From: JAYZDF01 sp036337945
Lineage (GTDB): Bacteria > Myxococcota > Kuafuiibacteriia > Kuafuiibacteriales > Kuafuiibacteriaceae
DNA: 61,528 nt
Reading direction: 5' to 3'
NCBI GenBank assembly: GCA_036337945.1
Contig: JAYZDF010000016.1
Location: 1 to 61,528 of the forward strand
Shown here: in pieces, positions 26,703 to 34,276 of the stretch
Layout of the letters: each line of letters starts with the position of its first letter
Position numbering within the stretch: the first letter of the stretch is position 1
Notes under the pieces: model-generated
Seen by the model: only the letters and a program-made list of their open reading frames with translations
The model's database searches: none
Told to the model about the DNA's origin: nothing
Program-made: the position numbers and the translations under genes

Positions 26703-27704
26703 GTGAACTCCTTGCAGCAACTTGGGGCCTTATTCCTCACAACTTCGCTTCTGTCGTCGAGCTCAATCGTACAGGCCCAAAACCTCCCTCCGGAACTAAA
26801 GCGTTCCAAGCGCAACGCCATAGACGCATCACTGCCTGAGGTACTTCGGACAGTCGTCGAGAAAGCCGCTAAAGCCGAGCTCGATAAAAAGCGAGGAACT
26901 GGTAATGCACTACAAATTCTCCGGGCTGAAAGAAAGAAATACCAAGACTCGCCGACAACCCTGACCAGCCTAGAGCTTCGGATCGCTGCGACAGTCTTAC
27001 GAGCGCGCTTTCTACAGAACAAAAAGGCGGAGGCTTCAGCTCGCACTCAACACGCGCTCTCAACTTTCGCGCGTTTAGACCTTACCGAACCGGGCCTCCC
27101 GGGTTGGCTCAAAAAGACCCTCAAACAGTTCCCGGCCGTTCGAAAAAAAGTTACCAGCCGCAAGAACCCGATCAAAGTAGCGATTCTAGGGAGAGGCACA
27201 GGCATAAATAAAAACAAGATCTTCAAACAACTGAAAGACATGTTTCGGCCACTGGGAATTGTGTTGAAAAAAACCTCAGTCAAAAGCGCGAAGTACCTGA
27301 TTAGTCTTGGTTCCGATGAGGTCCGGTCGCCAGACACCAAGGGTACGGTTGTCCGCGTCATGCTGAGAATTAATGCCAGGGAGAAAACCTCTCAGCCATG
27401 GCGTCAATCATATTATCGAACCTCAAAAGCCAAAAAACTGGAGGATGCGCTCAACGAGAACATTACCTGGCTACTCAAAATAGGAGGCCGCGACCTTCTA
27501 TTCGATTGGCTCCGGGTACACGGGTTATCAGACACTTATTTTAGTCTCGATCGTGAAGGCAAAAGGAAGAAACACAATCACGGGCACGACCATTCGAGCC
27601 ATCGTGGTCACAACCATGGGCATGGTCATTCAAAGCATCGAGGCCACAACCACGGCAAAGACCATTCAAAGCATCGGGGCCACAACCACGGTCACAAGCA
27701 CTAA
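26703..27704 (+). CDS. exported protein with a tandem His-rich metal-binding tail
   Basis: GTG start, signal peptide ending at about VQAQ. Residues 60-130 are helical. A second domain (IKVAILGRGTGINKNK to LLFDWL) looks alpha/beta and is unrecognised. The last 43 residues are a 12-residue repeat of the type HNHGxxHSKHRG in three and a half copies, about 18 His, followed by the stop. This is a typical nickel, zinc or copper binding or storage tail (inference from composition). It follows the TlpA-like gene on the same strand, so metal handling together with thiol redox chemistry is possible. Confidence 0.72.
   Translation: MNSLQQLGALFLTTSLLSSSSIVQAQNLPPELKRSKRNAIDASLPEVLRTVVEKAAKAELDKKRGTGNALQILRAERKKYQDSPTTLTSLELRIAATVLRARFLQNKKAEASARTQHALSTFARLDLTEPGLPGWLKKTLKQFPAVRKKVTSRKNPIKVAILGRGTGINKNKIFKQLKDMFRPLGIVLKKTSVKSAKYLISLGSDEVRSPDTKGTVVRVMLRINAREKTSQPWRQSYYRTSKAKKLEDALNENITWLLKIGGRDLLFDWLRVHGLSDTYFSLDREGKRKKHNHGHDHSSHRGHNHGHGHSKHRGHNHGKDHSKHRGHNHGHKH
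27573..27701 (+). repeat. 36-bp tandem coding repeat (His-rich tail)
   Basis: Units at 27573-27608, 27609-27644, 27645-27680 and a partial one at 27681-27701. They encode HNHG followed by eight further residues ending in HRG. The copies differ by a few bases, mostly at third positions and at the two variable codons, so the repeat is under protein-level constraint and could change length by slippage. Confidence 0.9.
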
Positions 27705-27738
27705 TTTGCTAGGGATTGAGTAGAAAAAATAAAGTGTG

Positions 27739-27764
27739 CACCGCTATCGGATTCGATAGCGGTG
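27739..27764 (-). terminator. rho-independent terminator of the HEAT-repeat gene
   Basis: A perfect 11-bp stem (CACCGCTATCG and its inverse) with loop of four bases. On the minus strand it is followed by CACACTTTATTTTTT, a T-rich run, placing it just after the HEAT-repeat gene that ends at 27790. It may also stop transcription from the plus-strand His-rich gene, although no T run follows on that side. Confidence 0.75.
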
Positions 27765-27789
27765 GCGATAAACCAAGCCTCTAAAACAA

Positions 27790-29433
27790 TTATCGTTCTA
27801 GAGCGACTAAGAGACGTTTGAGGTCTTCGTTGACCTTCACGAAAGTTGAAGATCCTGCTTCGTCCTCAAGTTGCTGCTTGATATCGGATACTGCTTCTTT
27901 CGAGCCAAAATCCCAATAGGCGAAAATCGCGGCAGAGCGCACATAAGTGTTCTTGTCGCGGAGCGCTTTTTTGAGAGCGCCTAAGCTGGCTGGATCCTTC
28001 TTACGCTTTAGCTCCCAAGCTGCTTTTTCGCGAACAAGTTCGCTCTTGTCTTCGAGCTTCTTGACCCAACAACCGGTGTCTTCGCCGCATTCTTTCGCAG
28101 CAGCGACGCGTACCATACGTTCACCGATATATTTCTTCATTTCTTCGTGTTCCATTGCATCATGCGCGGCTTTATAAGCATCATAGTGAGCTGCTCCTGC
28201 AAGATTAGACGCATGATCTGTTGCTGCTTTGATTGCACCGAACATCGCCGCCTTGTCTTTCGCGCATGCCTCTTTGCTTGCGTAGCCAAGTTTCACGCAA
28301 GTATCGACAAAGTGTTTCGCGGTCATCGCTTTAATCATACTCGGAACCACTGAGCGGTCTCCCAATTGATTGAGAGCAGACATAATTGGGTCACGCTGTG
28401 ACGCGTCAAGGGAAAGCATGTCTTTCTTCAAGACAGGAACGGCTCGAGAATCTCCTAGTGCACCAAGTGGAGCTGAGGAATAGACCAAAAGAACTGGGTC
28501 AGGCTTTTCTGATGCAGACTTGAATGCCTCAAGAAGCGGCTTTACGGCACGTTTATCTCGAAGGTCTCCAAGAACGAAACCACATTTGGCTTTGACGGCC
28601 GTTACAGGAAGTCCACCACGGGTTTTGAAGTAGTTGTTCACTGCCTCGTTCTTTCCGTCCATGGTCTCAAGTAGTTTATCCGAAACGCCTGGTCCGAGTT
28701 GAAACAGAGAAAAAGATGCTTCGCGATAAAAGGAGACGCCCAGGTATTCAACAAACATCATTTGAACAAGCGTGTCCGTGGCTGAAAGGTCACCAATATC
28801 TCCAAGAGCGATTACGGCGTTTTTTCGCATGAATTTGTTCTCGTGCTTGAGTGCGACCTGGGAGATGCCTTCAACCGCGTCAGTGCACTTAATGCGTCCA
28901 AGCGAGCGAATGGCCTTGAGTACCGCGTAGTCATACCGGCTTCTTTCCATCAATTGAAGGAGCTTTCCGCAAGCCTGTTTGTCGTTAAATATTCCTAGAG
29001 CTTCTGCGACTTCTTCGTTTGTTCTGTTCGTATTTTTGTCGATTGGGTCAGAGCTGGTTCCTGCGTCTAAATCGACGGCTTCAACGAGCGCAGATACAAC
29101 AGATGGATCGCCAATTTTCACAAGCGCTTTAACCGCCTCGGAACGATGCATATCGTTCGGAGTCGAGGTTTCTTCCGCTGCGAGAATCTTCAGCAGACCA
29201 GGCACTGCGGCCTTTTCTTTTTTGTCTCCAACCACGCTAACAGCGTGCTCGCAGTGCTTTCTCTCTTTCTCGCCTTGCTTCAATCGATACGAGAAAGCGC
29301 ACTTCTCGGACTGTTCGTTTAGCATCGCTGCACATTTCGCAGCGTCATCTTTGCAGTCGGAAATACCCGAACATCCTGTCGCCAAGAAGGCGCCCAGGAT
29401 CGCACTTCCGAGAATCAAATTTTTTCGATACAT
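27790..29433 (-). CDS. HEAT-repeat lipoprotein
   Basis: A clear lipoprotein signal with lipobox ATGC near residue 21. The mature protein is a run of HEAT/PBS-lyase-type helical repeats with the recurring pattern of ALxxIGD, for example VKALVKIGDPSVVSALV, VIALGDIGDLSATDTLV and LGALGDSRAVPVL; at least eight can be seen. The N-terminal segment holds four Cys that may form disulphides. Such scaffolds bind protein partners in the periplasm; the partner is unknown. A GGGAG ribosome binding site stands about 8 bases upstream and a strong terminator follows. Confidence 0.88.
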   Translation of the reverse strand: MYRKNLILGSAILGAFLATGCSGISDCKDDAAKCAAMLNEQSEKCAFSYRLKQGEKERKHCEHAVSVVGDKKEKAAVPGLLKILAAEETSTPNDMHRSEAVKALVKIGDPSVVSALVEAVDLDAGTSSDPIDKNTNRTNEEVAEALGIFNDKQACGKLLQLMERSRYDYAVLKAIRSLGRIKCTDAVEGISQVALKHENKFMRKNAVIALGDIGDLSATDTLVQMMFVEYLGVSFYREASFSLFQLGPGVSDKLLETMDGKNEAVNNYFKTRGGLPVTAVKAKCGFVLGDLRDKRAVKPLLEAFKSASEKPDPVLLVYSSAPLGALGDSRAVPVLKKDMLSLDASQRDPIMSALNQLGDRSVVPSMIKAMTAKHFVDTCVKLGYASKEACAKDKAAMFGAIKAATDHASNLAGAAHYDAYKAAHDAMEHEEMKKYIGERMVRVAAAKECGEDTGCWVKKLEDKSELVREKAAWELKRKKDPASLGALKKALRDKNTYVRSAAIFAYWDFGSKEAVSDIKQQLEDEAGSSTFVKVNEDLKRLLVALER

Positions 29434-29803
29434 CTCAGTTGCTCCCTTTGCCAGGCTTTGATTTCACCGAACAGGTGTTATTGAAAGAGTTCGGTGACTT
29501 AGCCCCGTTCTGTAGACACCCGCTCGGACACGGTGTCAAGCCCGCCCCCATAGTTCAGTTCAAAGCAGATTGGTGACGACCTGAATAGCGACATTAAACA
29601 TGTGTTCTATTGCCTGACATTCAGTGGTTACATTTACGTGTTTTGAGCCTCAGCGTGCAGCACGAAGTTCCGACCAGGTGCGTCAAAACCCCAATAATCG
29701 TCAAATATTAGCGGATCAGGTGTTGACCAAAAGACCGCCTTAGCGAAAGGAGTCATTTACCGCTACGTGTGAAACGCTTGCGGACTAAAAGGAGTAAACA
29801 GAC
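29434..29803. other. 370-base intergenic region between divergent genes
   Basis: No convincing coding frame. It holds a 9-bp inverted repeat (29464-29472 with 29489-29497, TCACCGAAC and its inverse, 16 bases apart) in the leader of the HEAT gene, a 6-bp inverted repeat (GACACC at 29515-29520 with GGTGTC at 29532-29537), and the gdh ribosome binding site AAAAGGAG at its right end. TTGACC at 29723 resembles a -35 box but has no -10 partner. It must carry the promoters for both flanking genes. Confidence 0.6.
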
Positions 29804-31099
29804 GTGGCGAGAAGTATACCGGGACCTCATACCGCGGAGACAGAGTGGGACTCGAAGTTCTTTCGAGACACGATGGCCCTCATCTCTCGAACCTCCGAAA
29901 AAATGAATTTAGATCCGAATATCCACAAACGCTTGCTTACGCCTGACCGTGCGTTGATAGTGACCGTTCCTGTTCGGATGGACGATGGTAGTGTTCAGAA
30001 CTTTACTGGATACCGCGTACAGCACAACAATACCCGCGGTCCGTGCAAGGGTGGTATTCGCTATCACGAGGGCGTAAACCTCGGTGAAGTCTCCGCACTG
30101 GCCGCCCTAATGACGTTTAAGACAGCTGTCGCCGGACTACCTCTTGGCGGAGCGAAAGGCGGAATCCGCGTGGACCCCAGGCCCTTATCACGGACGGAAG
30201 CTCAACGACTGACACGACGCTACACAGTCGAGATCATCAACTTCATCGGTCCTGAATCGGATATCCCAGCGCCTGATATGGGTACAGATAGTCAGACCAT
30301 GGCATGGATCATGGACACTTATTCCCAAATGAAAGGCTACGCGATTCCATCGGTGGTTACTGGCAAACCCATTGAGGTTGGCGGCTCGCGAGGTCGAAAG
30401 GAAGCGACCGGAAGAGGTGTGGCGTATACCATCGCGCAAGCCGTTGAGTACCTAAAACTGGGCTCACTAGAAGGGAAAACCGTCGCAATTCAAGGCTTCG
30501 GCAACGTCGGCATGTTTGCCGCTCGCAAGCTAGAGCGGATGGGCTGCAAAATTGTCGCTGTCTCTGATGTAACAGGGGGAATCCACAACCCCGATGGCTT
30601 AGATATCGGTCACGTTCGTAAATATGTTGGCATTCGGAAGGTTCTCGAAGGCTATCCACGAGCAGAGGCCATCACCAATCAGGAACTTCTCACTCTTGAT
30701 GTAGATATCCTTATACCCGCAGCTCTCGGCGGAGTCATCGACGAGAAGATCGCAGCGCAACTGAAATGCCGTATCCTTGCCGAAGGGGCTAACGGTCCCG
30801 TGACCGCTGAAGGTGACGAGGTTCTACGTGACCGACAGGACGAGATATTCGTAATTCCCGATGTATTGGCGAACGCTGGGGGTGTTACGGTCTCCTATTT
30901 TGAATGGGTACAAGGACTACAATCATTTTTCTGGACGTCCAAGGAAATCAACCAACGCCTCAACCAAATCATGTCGGATGCTTTCCGCGAGTGCGTGAAG
31001 TTCAAAACAAAATTCAACACGGATATGCGCACTGCATCCTTGATGTTAGGTATTCATCGGGTATCGGAAGCAATGTTGTCACGAGGCCTCTTTCCATAG
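29804..31099 (+). CDS. gdhA: glutamate dehydrogenase
   Basis: Oxidatively deaminates glutamate to 2-oxoglutarate, or the reverse, with NAD(P). The 431-residue length is that of the hexameric class. Substrate-side motifs GPCKGGIRYHEGVN and LPLGGAKGGI carry the conserved lysines; the Rossmann motif GFGNVGMFAARKLE is near residue 230, followed by VAVSDVTGGI. The acidic residue after the Rossmann strand suggests NAD use (inference). GTG start with AAAAGGAG upstream; the first residues MARSIPGPHTAE are a plausible N-terminus. It is cytoplasmic. Confidence 0.95.
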   Translation: MARSIPGPHTAETEWDSKFFRDTMALISRTSEKMNLDPNIHKRLLTPDRALIVTVPVRMDDGSVQNFTGYRVQHNNTRGPCKGGIRYHEGVNLGEVSALAALMTFKTAVAGLPLGGAKGGIRVDPRPLSRTEAQRLTRRYTVEIINFIGPESDIPAPDMGTDSQTMAWIMDTYSQMKGYAIPSVVTGKPIEVGGSRGRKEATGRGVAYTIAQAVEYLKLGSLEGKTVAIQGFGNVGMFAARKLERMGCKIVAVSDVTGGIHNPDGLDIGHVRKYVGIRKVLEGYPRAEAITNQELLTLDVDILIPAALGGVIDEKIAAQLKCRILAEGANGPVTAEGDEVLRDRQDEIFVIPDVLANAGGVTVSYFEWVQGLQSFFWTSKEINQRLNQIMSDAFRECVKFKTKFNTDMRTASLMLGIHRVSEAMLSRGLFP

Positions 31100-31132
31100 A
31101 CCGACTTTAGCGATTTGTGCTAAGCCCGGCGT

Positions 31133-31597
31133 ATGAGTAGTCAAATCGTTCGTAATCCTGCCGTTATCGTTTTTTCCATCGCTCTTCTAAGCGCGCTTGG
31201 ATGCCAAAAGAAAGACACGAAACAGCCGAGTTCAGTGCCGGTAAAGGCCGCCACACAGCCAGCACCTGCAGCAGCAAAAGCTAAGAGCGGAACGGCGGGA
31301 ACTCAACCAGCGGCGGTCGCCCATGCGGGTGGAGATGCAGAGAAAGGCAAGTCTCATTACATGCGTGCTTGCGCCGCATGTCACGGTCTCGACGGCAGCG
31401 GAGCCCAAATGCGTACGATGCTCCCCAAGATTGGTAACCTCACCCTCGCCTCCACCCACGCGAGACACACTGATGCAGGAATGGCGAATCTCATCAAGAA
31501 AGGACGAGGTAAAATGCCAGCTCTTGGTAAAAGCCTAACTGAGCACCAAATCACTCAAATTGTTGCGTATGTCCGAACCCTAAAAAAAGCGGAGTAA
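31133..31597 (+). CDS. mono-heme cytochrome c lipoprotein
   Basis: A lipoprotein signal with lipobox ALGC near residue 24 and a Pro/Ala/Lys/Thr-rich linker lead to a small class I cytochrome c domain: heme site CAACH near residue 84 and axial Met in GKMPALG near 127. It would carry electrons at the periplasmic face of a membrane. It follows gdh by 33 bases and precedes moeA by 10 bases, so the last pair probably share a transcript, but their functions do not obviously connect. Confidence 0.9.
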   Translation: MSSQIVRNPAVIVFSIALLSALGCQKKDTKQPSSVPVKAATQPAPAAAKAKSGTAGTQPAAVAHAGGDAEKGKSHYMRACAACHGLDGSGAQMRTMLPKIGNLTLASTHARHTDAGMANLIKKGRGKMPALGKSLTEHQITQIVAYVRTLKKAE

Positions 31598-31607
31598 CAG
31601 CGAAAAA

Positions 31608-32810
31608 ATGACGAAAGACGTACGAATGAGAGGGTTCCAGGACCGAACCCACCTAAACGATGTGCATTCGCTTCTAAAACAGCGAATTACTCCATTAGGG
31701 CGAGAACGTTTACCGTTTCATCAAGCCATCGGTCGAGTTCTCGCGGAAGATTTAGTGGCACCTGAGAATGTGCCACCGCATGCAAAGTCTGCGATGGACG
31801 GCTACGCCGTTCGAGCCGAAGATACTCCAGGTGATTTGCAGATTGTAGGCCAGCTCATGGCCGATGACCGCTACCAAGACGCCCTGAAGCCCAAAGAAGC
31901 AGTCCGAATCATGACTGGGGCGAAAGTTCCCGAAGGTGCAGATGCAGTGGTAATGGTCGAACGCACCGAAACCAAGGAGCGAACTGTAACCATAAAGCAC
32001 GATGCTTTTTCAGGCGAGCATGTTCTGGCGATCGGCGAGGACCTAACAAAAGGAGAGCCCGTCTTGCAGACCGGTCGAACCCTCCGACCACAAGACATCT
32101 CAATGCTCGTCCGTCTCAACGCGCTCGAGGTCGAAGTTTTTCGGCGGCCAAGAGTACGCATTATCCCCACGGGCACGGAACTAACCCGTATTGGAGCAAG
32201 CGATTCCCATCGCAAAGTGGTCGAGTCCAACTCTTACATGTTGGAATGTCTCGCTCAAAGAGACGGCGCCGAAATTACGATGCATCCTATCGTCCGCGAC
32301 GATATCGACTTACTTCGAGCAGCTATCCAGAGCCCAGGAGCAGATCTTATCGTCATGACCGGTGGCTCAAGTGTAGGACAAGAAGACTTGGGCCCTGTAG
32401 TCGTGCGTGAAATAGGCGAATTACCCGTTCATGGGATGCATATGAAGCCTGGTTCCCCAACGGGCTTTGGGTTCGTCAATGATACACCGATTGTTTTGGC
32501 TCCAGGTTACCCTGTTGCTACATTGGTCGCTTGGGACATGGTCGTTCGACCTATTGTCCAAATAATGCAAGCCGCGAAGGTACGCATCCCCTATGCAACC
32601 ACATCCGGTGTACTGGCGAAAGCCCACAAGAAACCAGGTCAACGAGTCGAGTTACAGCGCGTAACAATCGAGGATGGAACGGTCACTATTCTAAAAGGCG
32701 GAGCTGCGTTGCTCTCGACCGCAACCAAAGCTGATGGATTTGTCGTATTTGACTCTGGCGTTGAAGAAATCCCCGCAGGAGAAAGTGTTACGGTCTACCT
32801 TTACGACTAA
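31608..32810 (+). CDS. moeA: molybdopterin molybdenumtransferase MoeA
   Basis: Inserts molybdate into adenylylated molybdopterin. Family motifs are all present over the normal length of about 400 residues: SAMDGYAVRAED near 60, MTGAKVPEGADAVVMVE near 100, IPTGTEL near 185, MTGGSSVGQEDLG near 248 and MKPGSPTGFGF near 280. No other molybdenum cofactor gene and no molybdoenzyme lies in the window. ATG start 10 bases after the cytochrome stop. Confidence 0.96.
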   Translation: MTKDVRMRGFQDRTHLNDVHSLLKQRITPLGRERLPFHQAIGRVLAEDLVAPENVPPHAKSAMDGYAVRAEDTPGDLQIVGQLMADDRYQDALKPKEAVRIMTGAKVPEGADAVVMVERTETKERTVTIKHDAFSGEHVLAIGEDLTKGEPVLQTGRTLRPQDISMLVRLNALEVEVFRRPRVRIIPTGTELTRIGASDSHRKVVESNSYMLECLAQRDGAEITMHPIVRDDIDLLRAAIQSPGADLIVMTGGSSVGQEDLGPVVVREIGELPVHGMHMKPGSPTGFGFVNDTPIVLAPGYPVATLVAWDMVVRPIVQIMQAAKVRIPYATTSGVLAKAHKKPGQRVELQRVTIEDGTVTILKGGAALLSTATKADGFVVFDSGVEEIPAGESVTVYLYD

Positions 32811-32827
32811 ACGTTTCAGGCGGTGCA

Positions 32828-33313
32828 ATGGTCGCAAAGTCAAACATACTCGACGTTGTAGAATTTATTTGGTCTCGATGTCCGAGACGAATCAGGCATT
32901 CTATCTTGCGACGAGTGCAAACAAAGTTTCTTATCGGAACGCTCGGGATTATTAGTAACGAACAGGGACAAGTGTTGCTGCTGGAACATCGCTTCCGAGT
33001 CACTCCTCCCTGGGGGTTACCGGGTGGTTTTCTTCAAAAAAATGAAGATCCGAGCGCAGGTCTCGCGCGCGAACTCTATGAAGAAACGGGTCTGCACTGC
33101 ACGATCAATCCAGAGTTGTATGAGATGGAATTCGACAAAGATGTCAGCCATGCAACTCTCATTTTTTGTGGCAACACACGGGGAACACAGCTTAAATTAA
33201 GCTCAGAGATAAAAAACGGAGGCTTTTTTGGGCTCGCGGACCTTCCTCAAGACCTATTTGAACCTAACAGGCTGCTCCTCGAACAGTGGTTTGCCTCAGG
33301 GACATTCGAGTGA
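32828..33313 (+). CDS. Nudix hydrolase
   Basis: A complete Nudix box (G-x5-E-x7-RE-x2-EE-x-G) is seen: GFLQKNEDPSAGLARELYEE followed by TGL. These enzymes cleave nucleoside diphosphates linked to another group; the substrate cannot be told from sequence. The N-terminal 30 residues (FIWSRCPRRIRHSILRRV) form a basic amphipathic helix before the first Nudix strand. It starts 17 bases after moeA. Cytoplasmic. Confidence 0.92.
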   Translation: MVAKSNILDVVEFIWSRCPRRIRHSILRRVQTKFLIGTLGIISNEQGQVLLLEHRFRVTPPWGLPGGFLQKNEDPSAGLARELYEETGLHCTINPELYEMEFDKDVSHATLIFCGNTRGTQLKLSSEIKNGGFFGLADLPQDLFEPNRLLLEQWFASGTFE

Positions 33314-33349
33314 TTGCCAAAAATTGCTGCGGAACATAAAAGCATATCT

Positions 33350-34276
33350 GTGAAATGCATAACCAATTCTCGAGGTCCACTGTTTCTAGCTCTCGCGCTT
33401 TTTATGGGTGCTGAAGCTTCACCCGCCATCGGGCAAGACGGTGATACAGAAACGATGGACATTGAATTTGGCTCGACACGCATTGGGGGCGAAGGTCTAA
33501 CGGCCGCGGAAAGAAGAGCCTCGGCCTATGACCCTGATGATGACGAACTCCCAACCGAAGACAACATCCCGAAAATTGGTAGTCCAAAGCGACTTCCTCA
33601 TCTGCACGTTCTAGCGAAACGCTATACAACGGGAAGTATGTGGCCTGAAGCCTGTGCACGATACGACCAAATCGTAGACGAAAGTGGAGAAGAAGGTGTT
33701 GCGACCCATCCGGACGGAAAGAAGCTCGCAGGAAAGAGCTTCTTGAAATGTGCAGAGAAAGAAGCAGTGATTGGAAAGCACGAAGCAGCAGAAAGACTCC
33801 TTAAGAAGAGCATTACTTTCCTAGGTAAATCTGACTACCGGCACGACACAGTACGTAACAACATGCTCTTAGAGTCCTACCGAAAAAAGCTGCGTAATCG
33901 AGACCTCGAGGGAGCTTTGACCTTGTACAAAGAGTATCAATCGAAGCGTGAAGATGAGGACGAGCGTATTTGGTTCGGCGAGCAACTAAGTAAGCTTGCT
34001 GAAGATGCATACAAGCAAAAAGACAAGGAGATGATGAAGCAATTCATTTCCTATGCCGAACAGATTGCTCCACGAAATCCAGACCTTCGTCGGCTAAAAG
34101 ATCGTTTGGAGACAGAGGAAAAAGCAATTCCAATGGCGATCGCTGGTGGTGTCATTTGCGTACTCTTGGTTGCCTTTCTCTCTTGGTTCGGACGCTGGAG
34201 AGGTCGTCGAAGAATCGAATCAGCGAGTGGCGGTCAACTCAGTAAGAAAAATAAATATCTAGTAGATGACGACTAA
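33350..34276 (+). CDS. TPR-like protein with C-terminal membrane anchor
   Basis: I prefer GTG 33350, which gives a clean signal peptide (MKCITNSRGPLFLALALFMG) ending near SPAIGQ; a TTG at 33314 is an alternative. After an acidic segment, residues 90-250 are helical with TPR-like spacing (LEGALTLYKEYQSK, KLAEDAYKQKDKEMMK). One membrane segment near 270-288 (AIAGGVICVLLVAFLSW) is followed by a basic, presumably cytoplasmic, tail. The end overlaps the next gene by 11 bases, implying co-translation with the Cys-rich lipoprotein. Function unknown. Confidence 0.7.
   Translation: MKCITNSRGPLFLALALFMGAEASPAIGQDGDTETMDIEFGSTRIGGEGLTAAERRASAYDPDDDELPTEDNIPKIGSPKRLPHLHVLAKRYTTGSMWPEACARYDQIVDESGEEGVATHPDGKKLAGKSFLKCAEKEAVIGKHEAAERLLKKSITFLGKSDYRHDTVRNNMLLESYRKKLRNRDLEGALTLYKEYQSKREDEDERIWFGEQLSKLAEDAYKQKDKEMMKQFISYAEQIAPRNPDLRRLKDRLETEEKAIPMAIAGGVICVLLVAFLSWFGRWRGRRRIESASGGQLSKKNKYLVDDD

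Noticed and set aside
27573..27701. CRISPR-like regular repeat
   Set aside because: Units are direct tandem, without spacers, in frame in a coding sequence and vary at codon positions.
29720..29760. TTGACC as the gdhA promoter
   Set aside because: No -10-like hexamer 16-18 bases downstream.
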